Shown: positions 53,858 to 61,956 of the stretch, one piece after another | Position numbering within the stretch: the first letter of the stretch is position 1 | Layout: each line of letters begins with the position of its first letter | NCBI GenBank assembly: GCA_021613335.1 | Contig: JAJTWR010000162.1 | Coordinates: 1 to 64,000 of the forward strand | From: Whitmania pigra | Lineage: Eukaryota; Annelida; Clitellata; Hirudinida; Haemopidae | Reading direction: 5' to 3' | DNA: 64,000 nt | Translations under genes and position numbers: made by a program | Notes under the pieces: generated by a model | Told to the model about the DNA's origin: nothing | The model's database searches: none | Seen by the model: the letters and a program-made list of their open reading frames with translations, nothing else

Positions 53858-54268
53858 ATGCCACGCAATTACAGACAATTTTTTGCGATTTGCAAACGAC
53901 ACGGCTTTAACTATAAAGATAAAGTAGCAGAGTTCACCGGCGGCCGTACAGACAGCCTAACCTCCCTGAGCGAGGGAGAATTTAAAGAAATGATGTTGCG
54001 CATGGTGAAGCTCAACGCGCCTTTTAGGAAGGGCTTCATCCCAAAAGCGGGCGATATACAGCGGAAAAAGCTGATTGCCATCGCCCGCGATATGCGTTGG
54101 GATGCTAAAGGCATAAAAATAATGATGGAGCGGATTAACCAGTGGTGTTTGACCAAAACCAAATACCGCAAAGCATTGAACGAGTTAACCGTCGATCAGT
54201 TGAACAAAACGCTGCATGTTTTCGAACATGAAGTGAAAGCAAGTTATTACAAGGGGCTTAATAAATAG
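53858..54268 (+). CDS. Mu gp16-like (DUF1018) protein
   Basis: 136 residues. FFAICKRHGFNYKDKVAEFTGG, IARDMRWDAKGIKIMMERIN and LNELTVDQLNKTLHVFEHEV fit the gp16/DUF1018 family of Mu-like phages, found between the early ATPase genes and the middle regulators. Function unknown. Confidence 0.75.
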   Translation: MPRNYRQFFAICKRHGFNYKDKVAEFTGGRTDSLTSLSEGEFKEMMLRMVKLNAPFRKGFIPKAGDIQRKKLIAIARDMRWDAKGIKIMMERINQWCLTKTKYRKALNELTVDQLNKTLHVFEHEVKASYYKGLNK

Positions 54269-54286
54269 CGTTTAAATTTGGTTTAA

Positions 54287-54745
54287 ATGACAATTAAAGA
54301 GCTTTTAAGTTGGTGCGACCGGCAAATCAAGTTGGGCCACGAAGTTGAGGCCGTAAAAGCGATTAAAGCGCGGTTGAAAAACATAGACAAAACCGCCCCC
54401 ACGCCTGCTATCTACGTCTCGGCTGTGGCAGAATACAAAGCCTTTCTATCCGGGCGCAACATTCCTTTGATAATGGACGGGAGGCAAGGCAAGGCCCTCA
54501 AGCAGATTATAGCCAAACTAAAAGGGGTTAGCGTAGACAAAAGCGATGACGGGGCGCTGAAAAGCTGGAAATTCATCCTCGAACACTGGAACCTGGTAGG
54601 GGATTTCACCGGCAGGCAAATCAAACTGAGCGACATAGACAGGAATTTGTTAGAAATTCTAGACAAAATCAGAAATGGAGCAAACAAAAGACAAAACCGC
54701 CTTAATGAGATTGAGCGGCTTCGTATTGAGCTTACGCAACAATAG
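54287..54745 (+). CDS. Unknown phage protein
   Basis: 152 residues, helical, starting MTIKELLSWCDRQIKLGHEV. No domain recognised. It ends with a coil rich in Arg/Glu. The next gene starts 71 bp inside its 3' end in another frame, an unusually long overlap. Confidence 0.55.
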   Translation: MTIKELLSWCDRQIKLGHEVEAVKAIKARLKNIDKTAPTPAIYVSAVAEYKAFLSGRNIPLIMDGRQGKALKQIIAKLKGVSVDKSDDGALKSWKFILEHWNLVGDFTGRQIKLSDIDRNLLEILDKIRNGANKRQNRLNEIERLRIELTQQ

Positions 54746-55061
54746 CTCTACGGCTATAGCTTCTCTAAACCGGCTTCGGGTGGAGGTTGTAGAGGAATTT
54801 ATCGAACGCGGCAGAAAAAACGCCGATCGGTTAGACAGCTTGCAGAGAAGCCTTCAGTTTTTTCAACGGGAATACGCCGGGGATGAAAAAACAAAATATA
54901 TTGCGGAAATAGAAGCTGAAATTAGCAGGCTGCAAACCCAAATAGAACAAAACCCCGTCCCCCAAACCGTCAGAGCGCTAAGGGATACTTACCCTGCGGA
55001 GGCGAAAAAAAGCATGATGCTGCTTATTAACGATTTACGGGGGTTTTTTTTTAGTGGATAA
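54675..55061 (+). CDS. Unknown phage coiled-coil protein
   Basis: 128 residues (MEQTKDKTALMRLSGFVLSL ...) with a central coiled coil (IAEIEAEISRLQTQIEQ). It overlaps the previous gene by 71 bp; a later start would remove much of that, e.g. the internal codon region near 54705. No family known. Confidence 0.5.
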   Translation: MEQTKDKTALMRLSGFVLSLRNNSSTAIASLNRLRVEVVEEFIERGRKNADRLDSLQRSLQFFQREYAGDEKTKYIAEIEAEISRLQTQIEQNPVPQTVRALRDTYPAEAKKSMMLLINDLRGFFFSG

Positions 55062-55062
55062 T

Positions 55063-55410
55063 ATGCTAAGCACTCCGGATGTGGAAAGCTTATCGCAGAT
55101 GATTATAGAGGACTACGGAGATTTAACTTTCGAGGAACTGGGCATTTGTTTTAACCGGGCCAAAAAAGGGCATTACGGGGAGCTTTACAACCGTTTAGAC
55201 GGGCAAATAATTATGGGCTGGCTGCAGCGGTTCGAATCGGAAAAAATCGAAAGGATATGCGAGCGCAACCGCGCCCAGCATGTGAATAATAAAGAGTACG
55301 TTGATCATTATCGCCCCAAAACCGGCGAAAAAGACAGCTTGAACATAGCCTACGCCAAAGTAGCCATAGAAAAGGCAAAAAATGAGCTAAATCAGAAAAT
55401 TAGCAAGTAA
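55063..55410 (+). CDS. Unknown phage protein (replication-region type)
   Basis: 115 residues from ATG 55063 (a GTG at 55054 is also possible). Helical: MIIEDYGDLTFEELGICFNR AKKG, LDGQIIMGWLQRFESE. Similar small proteins occur in replication regions of Bacteroidota mobile elements; I cannot name the function. Confidence 0.55.
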   Translation: MLSTPDVESLSQMIIEDYGDLTFEELGICFNRAKKGHYGELYNRLDGQIIMGWLQRFESEKIERICERNRAQHVNNKEYVDHYRPKTGEKDSLNIAYAKVAIEKAKNELNQKISK

Positions 55411-55432
55411 AACAATTAAAACAAATATAACA

Positions 55433-56125
55433 ATGAAAATAGAAAATACAAACCCCAGAGATTTCGAACATATTAACAGCCAAATTCTGACAGGACTGAA
55501 AGAACAAACCATGGCCGCCCAAGATCAGAACGAATTTAACGGGGAGAAATTTAACGTAATGGCGGGGAGAGACCAAAACGAATTTAATGGAGGTTACAAC
55601 AATACGATGGCCGGCACAGACAAAAACGAATTTAACGGAACACATTGCTGCATAATGGCGGGGAGAGACCAAAACGAATTTAATGGAGGTTGCAACAATA
55701 CGATGGCCGGCACAGACAAAAACGAATTTAACGGAATATATTGCTGCATAATGGCGGGGAGAGACCAAAACGAATTTAACGGGGAAAATTTTAACGTGAT
55801 GGCGGGGAGACGCCAAAACAAATTTAACATGAGAGAAGCCAACACGGTAGCCGCCCAAGATCAGAACGAATTTATAGCACAAGGAAATGATAATATGATA
55901 ACCTGCAGGTTTGATAATACCATTGAGCTAACCGGCACAGGCAACATAGTTATTGCAGCCAACGGCTCAAAATTCAGAGGCAAAAAAGGCAACCTAATCT
56001 GTATGGTTGAATTTGATAAAGAGGAAAAAATTATCAGGGGCAATTTCGCCGTCATCGACGGGGAAATCTTAAAAGAAGACACTTTTTATACCCTTAAAGA
56101 CGGGGAATTTGTAGAAGTAAAATAA
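55433..56125 (+). CDS. Phage protein with eight 16-residue solenoid-like repeats
   Basis: 230 residues: a 26-residue start, eight repeats of the form MAGxDxNEFNGxxxNx (residues 27-154, DNA 55511-55894, 48 bp each), then a globular C-terminus (NIVIAANGSKFRGKKG, NFAVIDGEILKEDTFYTLKD). The even period, small and Asn/Gly-rich turns and Phe at a fixed place suggest a right-handed beta-helix. Two repeat variants (GRDQNEFNGG.NNT and GTDKNEFNG..CCI) alternate. Similar repeat proteins occur in early regions of Bacteroidota phages; function unknown. Confidence 0.75.
   Translation: MKIENTNPRDFEHINSQILTGLKEQTMAAQDQNEFNGEKFNVMAGRDQNEFNGGYNNTMAGTDKNEFNGTHCCIMAGRDQNEFNGGCNNTMAGTDKNEFNGIYCCIMAGRDQNEFNGENFNVMAGRRQNKFNMREANTVAAQDQNEFIAQGNDNMITCRFDNTIELTGTGNIVIAANGSKFRGKKGNLICMVEFDKEEKIIRGNFAVIDGEILKEDTFYTLKDGEFVEVK
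55511..55894 (+). repeat. 48-bp tandem repeats within the solenoid gene
   Basis: Eight units in frame. Units 2-3 and 4-5 are nearly identical 96-bp pairs (differences such as tacaac/tgcaac), showing a recent duplication of a two-unit block. Confidence 0.85.
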
Positions 56126-56134
56126 TTAAAAAAG

Positions 56135-56923
56135 ATGAGCAAAAGCAAAATAAAAAACGCTTTGCCCGATTGCGGCAACACTCCGCAGGCTGCTGCAGGT
56201 CGCGTATTAATTGCTTGCGAATATTCGGGCATTGTACGATCGGCTTTTGCAAAACTTGGATGGGAAGCCTGGTCGGTTGATCTTTTGGATACGGAAATAC
56301 CTACTGAGCTTTGTCCGGATGAAAACGGCAACGGGTGGGGAAACCACATAAAAGGCGACGCGCTTTCTGTTATTAACCACGGGTGGGATTTGCTGATTGG
56401 CTTTCCGCCTTGCACTTATTTGGCTTATACAGGGATACGTTACTGGCATGATGAAGGCAGAGCGATGAAAAGAATAAAAGCGGCTGAATTTTTTATGAAA
56501 ATATATGATGCGCCTGTAGGGCTTGTTTGCGTTGAAAATCCGCTTGGAATTATGTCCAAAATATTCAGAGAACCTGATATGATTATTCATCCTTATTATT
56601 TTGGCGAAAGGGAAATGAAGCGGACTTGTTTATGGCTGAAGGGATTGCCCAAACTGGAATACCATCTTGACGACAATTTGTTTGGAAATAGAACGGCAAC
56701 CGAAAAACCCCAACCCAAAAGAATTGAACTATGTAAAAAAACAGGAAGAATGAAAAACAGATACTTTACCGATATTATCGTAAATGGTCGTTTAAAAACC
56801 GGATTGGAAAAATCCAAAACTTTTCAGTCTATAGCAAACGCAATGGCTAAGCAATGGACTGCTTTTTTCGCAGGCAGCAGCCAACTTGTGCGTCCTGTTT
56901 TAAAACAGAATAAAAATGACTAA
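56135..56923 (+). CDS. DNA cytosine methyltransferase-like protein
   Basis: 262 residues. VLIACEYSGIVRSAFAKLGW EAWSVDLLD is a SAM-binding start; LLIGFPPCTYLAYTG has the PPC-type catalytic motif (C about residue 93) and CVENPLGIMSKIF the ENP-type motif. This is a short form of the cytosine-C5 methyltransferase fold without the usual target-recognition domain, common in phages. It could protect phage DNA from restriction. 8-bp overlap with the next methyltransferase. Confidence 0.75.
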   Translation: MSKSKIKNALPDCGNTPQAAAGRVLIACEYSGIVRSAFAKLGWEAWSVDLLDTEIPTELCPDENGNGWGNHIKGDALSVINHGWDLLIGFPPCTYLAYTGIRYWHDEGRAMKRIKAAEFFMKIYDAPVGLVCVENPLGIMSKIFREPDMIIHPYYFGEREMKRTCLWLKGLPKLEYHLDDNLFGNRTATEKPQPKRIELCKKTGRMKNRYFTDIIVNGRLKTGLEKSKTFQSIANAMAKQWTAFFAGSSQLVRPVLKQNKND

Positions 56924-57971
56924 GCGCAGGGCAACAGACTTGAAAAAGAATGATCCCAAACCCGTGCTGAATGCTGTTTTGGGCAATTCGGAAGAATTCA
57001 TATTGAAGCTGGAAAGCGAAAGCGTAGATATAATTTGTATCGACCCTCCTTATTTGTATTTGAAAAAACAAAAATTAGAGCGGGAATTCAATGAGCATAC
57101 TTTTTTTGAAGAATGCAAACGGGCGTTGAAAAAAGGAGGTTTTATAATTCTTTTCGGCCGGGGCGTTTCGTTCTACCGGTGGAATACAATTTTAGCAAAC
57201 TTGGGACTCGATTTCAAAGAGGAGATCGTTTGGAACAAAAGCTACGTTTCGAGCCCGCTAATGCCTGTTAACCGAGTTCATGAGACCATTTCACTTTTCG
57301 TAAAAGGCAACGGCAAAATAAACAGGGTAAAAGTGCCGTATCTGGAAATTAAAAAGCACGACGTGAATTCAATTATTCAAGACATCAACAGATTGAAAAG
57401 CGTTTTGAGGAAACCAAAAACATTAGAGGCGGTTAATCAGTTTTTTAAAAACAATGCGAGAGATACTTCGGATAAATGGGGCGCTAATAATCTGACTATT
57501 TCGTCAAGCATTACAAAAGAGGACAAAAGCGTGAGCACAATAAGGTGTTTAAAAGAAAGGATGAATGAAAAATCGATCATAAGAACAGACTTTGAAGCTC
57601 CAAAATATGCCAGAAAGGGCTTGACGGCAGAACCGTTTACGCCTAGCGGGGAATGTTGCGTAAGTATTATTCAGTCTATTGAATTTGGGTTAAATGAAAA
57701 AAGCATCATAAAACAAGTTCGCGATCATTATTCCGCAATTCACCCAACCCAAAAGCCCGTTAGGCTATTAGAACGTTTGTTGAGGCTTTGCCTGCCTGAC
57801 AAACCAAAAAACGAAATACTGGTTGCTGATTTTTTTGCAGGTTCTTTTTCATGCGGCGAAGCTTGTTACAATTTAGGCGTAAATTTTTTGGGGGTTGAAA
57901 TAGACGAAGAATATTATCATGCAGGATTGAAAAGATTGCGCAAAATTCAACATCAACAAACGCTTTTTTAG
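56916..57971 (+). CDS. DNA N4/N6 amino-methyltransferase
   Basis: 351 residues. CIDPPYLYLKK (DPPY, catalytic, about residue 47) precedes VADFFAGSFSCGEACYNLGV (SAM-binding FxGxG variant) with GVEIDEEYYHAGLKRL near the C-terminus, i.e. the beta-class order. AIHPTQKPVRLLERLL is the usual block between. It modifies adenine or cytosine amino groups in a sequence I cannot predict. Unlike most, the G of FAGSG is F-S here (FAGSFS). Orphan enzyme without a restriction partner. Confidence 0.88.
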   Translation: MTKRRATDLKKNDPKPVLNAVLGNSEEFILKLESESVDIICIDPPYLYLKKQKLEREFNEHTFFEECKRALKKGGFIILFGRGVSFYRWNTILANLGLDFKEEIVWNKSYVSSPLMPVNRVHETISLFVKGNGKINRVKVPYLEIKKHDVNSIIQDINRLKSVLRKPKTLEAVNQFFKNNARDTSDKWGANNLTISSSITKEDKSVSTIRCLKERMNEKSIIRTDFEAPKYARKGLTAEPFTPSGECCVSIIQSIEFGLNEKSIIKQVRDHYSAIHPTQKPVRLLERLLRLCLPDKPKNEILVADFFAGSFSCGEACYNLGVNFLGVEIDEEYYHAGLKRLRKIQHQQTLF

Positions 57972-58129
57972 CCTTAGCCCTCTCTCGGTTTAAACCTAAA
58001 AAAAGGAATACGCACAGCTCTGAAAAAGCCCAACAATCTCTGAAAGAATTTTATTAAAAGCCCGTTGTATAAACGGCAAAACGGAATTTCCATTTTTTTA
58101 AGCAAAAAAACAAAAATTGGTTAAAAACT

Positions 58130-58154
58130 ACATAGGTCCTATGTGCTCCTATGT
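58130..58154. promoter_or_regulatory. Operator-like palindrome
   Basis: ACATAGG and CCTATGT (58130-58136, 58138-58144) form a perfect 7-bp palindrome with a one-base centre, followed by another CCTATGT half-site at 58148-58154. It sits 64 bp before the 58208 gene, in a 236-bp gap after the methyltransferases, so a regulator site at a phage stage switch is likely. Confidence 0.5.
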
Positions 58155-58207
58155 TCATAAACAAAAAATATTTGTATATAAACGGCTACAAAACAGCGGC
58201 ATTTTAA

Positions 58208-58504
58208 ATGCTATTTAAATGCGTTTTAATTTCCGCGGCGTTAAAAACAATGTTAGTAGGTAAATACGGACAACCTCACGAAGGGGACGGCTTACCGAAA
58301 TGGCACACTACACAAAAAGGCTACACGTATTTAGTTTATGGTTGGCAAATTGGAACTAAGAAAATTGAAATGCGAATAGCTAATACAGGTTTATTTTTTC
58401 AATTGCAATTACATATATATCAGCCCAGCGTTGTTAAAACCTTAGAAGATACTGAAGCGAATGAAAAAATAAAAAATGCAGAAAACGCAAAAGATGCACT
58501 ATAA
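58208..58504 (+). CDS. Unknown small phage protein
   Basis: 98 residues, or 84 from the internal ATG 58250. KYGQPHEGDGLPKWHTTQKG and TYLVYGWQIGTKKIEMRI suggest a small beta protein; the end is charged and helical. No family known. A terminator follows within 20 bp. Confidence 0.5.
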   Translation: MLFKCVLISAALKTMLVGKYGQPHEGDGLPKWHTTQKGYTYLVYGWQIGTKKIEMRIANTGLFFQLQLHIYQPSVVKTLEDTEANEKIKNAENAKDAL

Positions 58505-58523
58505 AAGTAGAACATAAAAACCG

Positions 58524-58552
58524 AAGCCATGTGAATAACGGGGCTTTTTTTT
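58524..58552 (+). terminator. Terminator of the early/middle operon
   Basis: AAGCC (58524-58528) pairs with GGCTT (58542-58546), followed by eight T in all. It closes the plus-strand run that begins with the Ner-like gene. Confidence 0.6.
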
Positions 58553-58607
58553 AATAGAACAACTTTTTTTCGATATTATTTGTTTTGCGCTTTATTTTTG
58601 TATTATA

Positions 58608-58817
58608 ATGGCCTACAAGCGCACTAATCATTATTTGAGGGTTAAAGACATCCAGGAGTTATTTTGGCGTTACAAAACAGAAGATAACACGACCCGGTAT
58701 GTTTACAAAACGCACATATGGCCTGTATACAAAATCAGTATTGCCACTTTCTACAATTACATGAGTTTGAACGTTCGCAAAGAACTCCGTAGGCTTAACC
58801 TTTTTGACGGCCCTTAG
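58608..58817 (+). CDS. Small basic phage protein
   Basis: 69 residues, very basic and aromatic (MAYKRTNHYLRVKDIQELFW ... SIATFYNYMSLNVRKELRRL), with a possible helix-turn-helix (VYKISIATFYNYMSLNVRKE). It might be a middle-stage regulator like Mor/C in position, but it lacks their features. Its end overlaps the convergent gene by 23 bp. Confidence 0.6.
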   Translation: MAYKRTNHYLRVKDIQELFWRYKTEDNTTRYVYKTHIWPVYKISIATFYNYMSLNVRKELRRLNLFDGP

Positions 58818-59331
58818 TTGTTTTTGTAACCAGTTTTCCGTTAATTTTCAAGGTTTTAATAAAGGCTTCTGCATATTCATTTTCGTAAAATCCGGGATCG
58901 CTATAATTGCAGCGGTAACGCATCATCTGATAATTCACAGCGCCTGCTTCTACGGGGTTTTCCCCTTCTCGGAGTAGTTTGCCGGTGTTTTGGCTTTCCA
59001 AATTATCCAGGATAGCCCGTATTAGGGCATGATAGGTTATGTTTTTCAAGCCTTCGAAGCTGCTTGTGGCTATGTTCGAGGCGTCCGATGCGGCATGGGT
59101 AATCACATGAAAATCTAAAGACAGGTCGCCGTCGTAATTTTTGCCTGATTTTACCCAGCTTATTCGCCAGTCTATGAAAATAGCGGGGAGAGGGTAATAT
59201 TCGAACTGTTCGGGGTTCAGCGGCTGCCCTCGGTATCTGTCTATGTGGGTTACCGGCTCTAGGCCTGCGTTTATAAAAAGTTGTTTTTTTGCTTCAAAAG
59301 CCTGGCATATTTTCAAAAACAGGTGTGTCAT
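58795..59331 (-). CDS. Unknown virion-region protein, tail-completion-like
   Basis: 178 residues: FLKICQAFEAKKQLFINAGL, EYYPLPAIFIDWRISWVKSG, LDFHVITHAASDASN. A mixed alpha/beta protein of the size of phage neck/tail-terminator proteins, in the place next to the gpG-like gene (4-bp overlap). No firm family assignment. It overlaps the convergent small gene tail to tail by 23 bp. Confidence 0.55.
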   Translation of the reverse strand: MTHLFLKICQAFEAKKQLFINAGLEPVTHIDRYRGQPLNPEQFEYYPLPAIFIDWRISWVKSGKNYDGDLSLDFHVITHAASDASNIATSSFEGLKNITYHALIRAILDNLESQNTGKLLREGENPVEAGAVNYQMMRYRCNYSDPGFYENEYAEAFIKTLKINGKLVTKTTKGRQKG

Positions 59332-59864
59332 AATTCTTTTAAAACGTTGGTAATGTCGTTATAAATCATTTTTTCAATTCGTTCGTTGAGGTTTTCCGAG
59401 GGGCCTATAAACTGTCTTTTTTCGACGGTTAGATTCATAAGCCTGCTATGGGATTTCACTGCATGCTCTCTTACGGTTTCTGTTCGGCGTTTGCCTTTGC
59501 GCTTATACGCCTTTTTTGTATAGCTTGCAATGTTTACCGATTTTTGAACGGTTCCGCCCTGGTTGTGCAGGGCGGCATAAGGCACGTCGGTAGCGATTAT
59601 TACCCGATATCCCTGAACAATCTTGCGAAAGCTTCGCCTCAACCTTCCGCTTTTAACCAGCAGCGCCCTGTTATCGGTCTTTGTCATCTTTTTTTTAGGG
59701 TTTCGTTTTTTCCAGGGCTCGGGGGTTTTGTCGAGCCAGTTTTGTTGACGAAAACGTTCTTTAACAAAATTTACCGCAATGACGCCGGCGCGGGCCGGAA
59801 TCATGCTAACGGCTTTTTCAATTCGCTTGACGGCTTGACCGAAGGGGATTAGTTCTTTTTCCAT
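59328..59864 (-). CDS. Phage virion morphogenesis protein (Mu gpG-like)
   Basis: 178 residues. RFRQQNWLDKTPEPWKKRNP, ALLVKSGRLRRSFRKI and VPYAALHNQGGTVQKSVNIA with a C-terminal KRQFIGPSENLNERI are hallmarks of the phage virion morphogenesis/tail completion family (Mu gpG, T7SS-like HK97 gp10 fold). Needed to join head and tail. Short gaps or overlaps with both neighbours show one operon. Confidence 0.85.
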   Translation of the reverse strand: MEKELIPFGQAVKRIEKAVSMIPARAGVIAVNFVKERFRQQNWLDKTPEPWKKRNPKKKMTKTDNRALLVKSGRLRRSFRKIVQGYRVIIATDVPYAALHNQGGTVQKSVNIASYTKKAYKRKGKRRTETVREHAVKSHSRLMNLTVEKRQFIGPSENLNERIEKMIYNDITNVLKEL

Positions 59865-59867
59865 AAT

Positions 59868-61793
59868 TTAGTTGTACGAGGTTTCCAAATTTCTCAACAT
59901 GCGGGCGCAAATTTCGGCGAACCATTGTTCTAATTCTCTTTTGTTCATTGTTTCCACTTGGGAGTTTTTGCTGACGAAATCGCCCATCTTCACCATCGCG
60001 TCCATATTAATAGTTAGATTTTTGATTTGGTTAGCAGCGCCGGTTACCTTTTGGGCGTCGGAGCTGCCTGCTACCGGTTTGCCGGCCGCTGCCTGCGGAG
60101 GTTTGGACGCTACCCCCCCTTTTGGGGCAAGAGAATCATTTTTTTCTTTTTTGTTTTCTATTCCTTCTATTCCTTTTTCCTTTTCTATTTTTTCATTATA
60201 ACCTTTGTTGAATCGTTTTGAAATCCCCCCGTCTATTATTTCTGTGACCGCTTTAGCGCTTTGTGAAAAGCCCTCTACAATTAGCTTTGGATTAACCGTT
60301 AGCGTGCCCATAATGATTTTCCCCAAACCAATGAACACGTCGGCCAGCAGGCTGGCAACTTCCATAATACCGGCTAATACCGCTCTGAATTTTTGCGAAT
60401 TTCTATAGGCGGTTATCAGCGCGCCTATCAACAAGCCTACCCCTGTAACAATCATGCCTATCGGGTTTGCGCTCATGGCGATGTTCAATGCCCATTGCGC
60501 CGCCGTGGCTATGCCGGTGGCAATTGTTGCCGTATTGCTTACCAGCAGGTAGAAGCCCCAAGCGGAGGCTATGGACAAAATAGATATTCCTAAACCCGAT
60601 AATATGTCTTTGTTTCGCAGCAGAAAATCGCCGATGCCGCCTAATACAGGCCTCACAGCATTTCCCATGTCAATCATAGAAGCTTTAATATTATTACCCA
60701 GCACACTCCAACTGTCCATAGGATCCTTGGCTGCATTCAGCGCCATTTGGAGCTGCCCGGCGCTGTTTGTGGTAAAATCTATGCTGTCTTTCAGCTGAAC
60801 GGTTCCTTGCGACATTTTGCTGAATGCCATAGAGCTTTCCATGTCCAGCCCGATTGAAGCAAATTTTTTCATGCGCTGTTCGTCGGTAAGGCCAGCCATA
60901 GACCTGTTTAAATCTTTTGAAATATCTACCAAATCCCTGATCTTTCCTGTTGCGTCAAAAATTTTAACGCCAATTCCTTTAAACCCTGATCCTGTTTTTT
61001 CTGCTCCGTATACAATTTTAGGATCCGACAGGGATTTCATAGCGTTTGCCAGCGCGGTACTTGCCGCCTCTGCCTTTAATCCTGTAGCAGTTAAAAAGGC
61101 GTAGGCTCCTGCGGTTTGCTCAAAGCTTACCCCCACCTGGCGTGCTCCCGGTATAATCTTAGGGAGATAATTGGCAATATCGGTAAATTCTGCCTTTCCT
61201 TTATTGAGGGTTGCAAAAAGCACATCGTATACTTTTGTCGCATCGGTTATCCCTGTGCTGCCCATGATGTTGGTTGCAGCGTCTGCTGCAATTCCCGCCT
61301 CTGTAAATCCTGCCTTTGCTGCCTTCAGGGTTGGCTCTAATGCTGCCAGCGAGGTTTTTACGTCAAAGCCTGCGCTAATAATTTTGTTGAACGTTTCGGG
61401 CACATCCATTAAATTGCCTGTATTGCGTTTGCCAATTTCCATCAGTTTATCGCTCAAATCCCCGAGTTCCTGCTTGCTAAGCTGTGCGGTAACGTTGGCC
61501 TTGTGCATACCGCTTTCCCACTGGCCTGCCATTCGAACGGCTTTAATAAAACCGCCCCCCACCACTAACAAGCCTGCAGCAACTCCTGCAATGGGGTTGG
61601 TTAACCATTTCATGGCAGCGCGTAATTGAGGCAATTCTGATAAAGCCTCAGTCATATTGCCTTTCATTTCTGCCATTTTTAGCTTCATAGCGCTAATGTT
61701 GCCGGCTAATGTTTGCCTTGCGCTGCTAAGACCCGCCTTAATCTTGTTTTTAAGTTCTAAAATGAGTTCTATTTTTGTTTGTCCTCCCCCCAT
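59868..61793 (-). CDS. Phage tail tape measure protein (TP901 type)
   Basis: 641 residues. N-terminal coiled coil (ELILELKNKIKAGLSSARQT), the TP901 core (FIKAVRMAGQWESGMHKANV, MDVPETFNKIISAGFDVKTS, NKGKAEFTDIANYLPKIIPG, QTAGAYAFLTATGLKAEAAS), and hydrophobic segments at about 390-490 (GLGISILSIASAWGFYLLV, IGMIVTGVGLLIGALITAY). It sets tail length and is ejected into the membrane. Length is short for a long-tailed phage, roughly in line with a tail of about 100 nm by the usual 1.5 angstrom per residue rule. Confidence 0.9.
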   Translation of the reverse strand: MGGGQTKIELILELKNKIKAGLSSARQTLAGNISAMKLKMAEMKGNMTEALSELPQLRAAMKWLTNPIAGVAAGLLVVGGGFIKAVRMAGQWESGMHKANVTAQLSKQELGDLSDKLMEIGKRNTGNLMDVPETFNKIISAGFDVKTSLAALEPTLKAAKAGFTEAGIAADAATNIMGSTGITDATKVYDVLFATLNKGKAEFTDIANYLPKIIPGARQVGVSFEQTAGAYAFLTATGLKAEAASTALANAMKSLSDPKIVYGAEKTGSGFKGIGVKIFDATGKIRDLVDISKDLNRSMAGLTDEQRMKKFASIGLDMESSMAFSKMSQGTVQLKDSIDFTTNSAGQLQMALNAAKDPMDSWSVLGNNIKASMIDMGNAVRPVLGGIGDFLLRNKDILSGLGISILSIASAWGFYLLVSNTATIATGIATAAQWALNIAMSANPIGMIVTGVGLLIGALITAYRNSQKFRAVLAGIMEVASLLADVFIGLGKIIMGTLTVNPKLIVEGFSQSAKAVTEIIDGGISKRFNKGYNEKIEKEKGIEGIENKKEKNDSLAPKGGVASKPPQAAAGKPVAGSSDAQKVTGAANQIKNLTINMDAMVKMGDFVSKNSQVETMNKRELEQWFAEICARMLRNLETSYN

Positions 61794-61815
61794 AATTATT
61801 TTTTTTATTTTTTAT

Positions 61816-61950
61816 TTGTTTTTTTTAAAATAATGCTTACATTTGAATCCTTGACTTGGTAAAATTTGAATAACAAATAAAGAATACCGCTAGAGGGGCA
61901 AACGCTCCTGCCAGCAGTACACGAAAGGCAACAGTTTACTGTTGCTTTTT
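61816..61950 (+). ncRNA. Candidate small RNA with its own promoter and terminator
   Basis: In the 163-bp gap between two minus-strand genes, the plus strand has TTG (61816-61818), a 19-nt spacer and TACATTTG (61838-61845), a full Bacteroidota promoter. About 50 nt on is a 6-bp hairpin (AGGGGC 61894-61899, GCTCCT 61904-61909), then an intrinsic terminator (GCAACAG 61928-61934, CTGTTGC 61939-61945, T-run 61946-61950). No ORF of useful length lies between. Predicted RNA of about 95-100 nt starting near 61852. It ends 7 bp from the stop codon of the converging head-protein gene. Confidence 0.5.
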
Positions 61951-61956
61951 GCTTTT

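Noticed and set aside
55400..55882. Long open frame on the minus strand opposite the solenoid gene, itself repetitive
   Set aside because: It is the mirror of the 48-bp repeats; the plus-strand frame has the regular pattern, a normal start and operon context.
55511..55894. Evenly spaced repeats that could suggest a CRISPR array
   Set aside because: Units are contiguous, in frame with a gene and without unique spacers.
59448..61629. Several plus-strand open frames opposite gpG-like and tape measure genes
   Set aside because: Shadows of strongly supported genes on the other strand; no start context or family.
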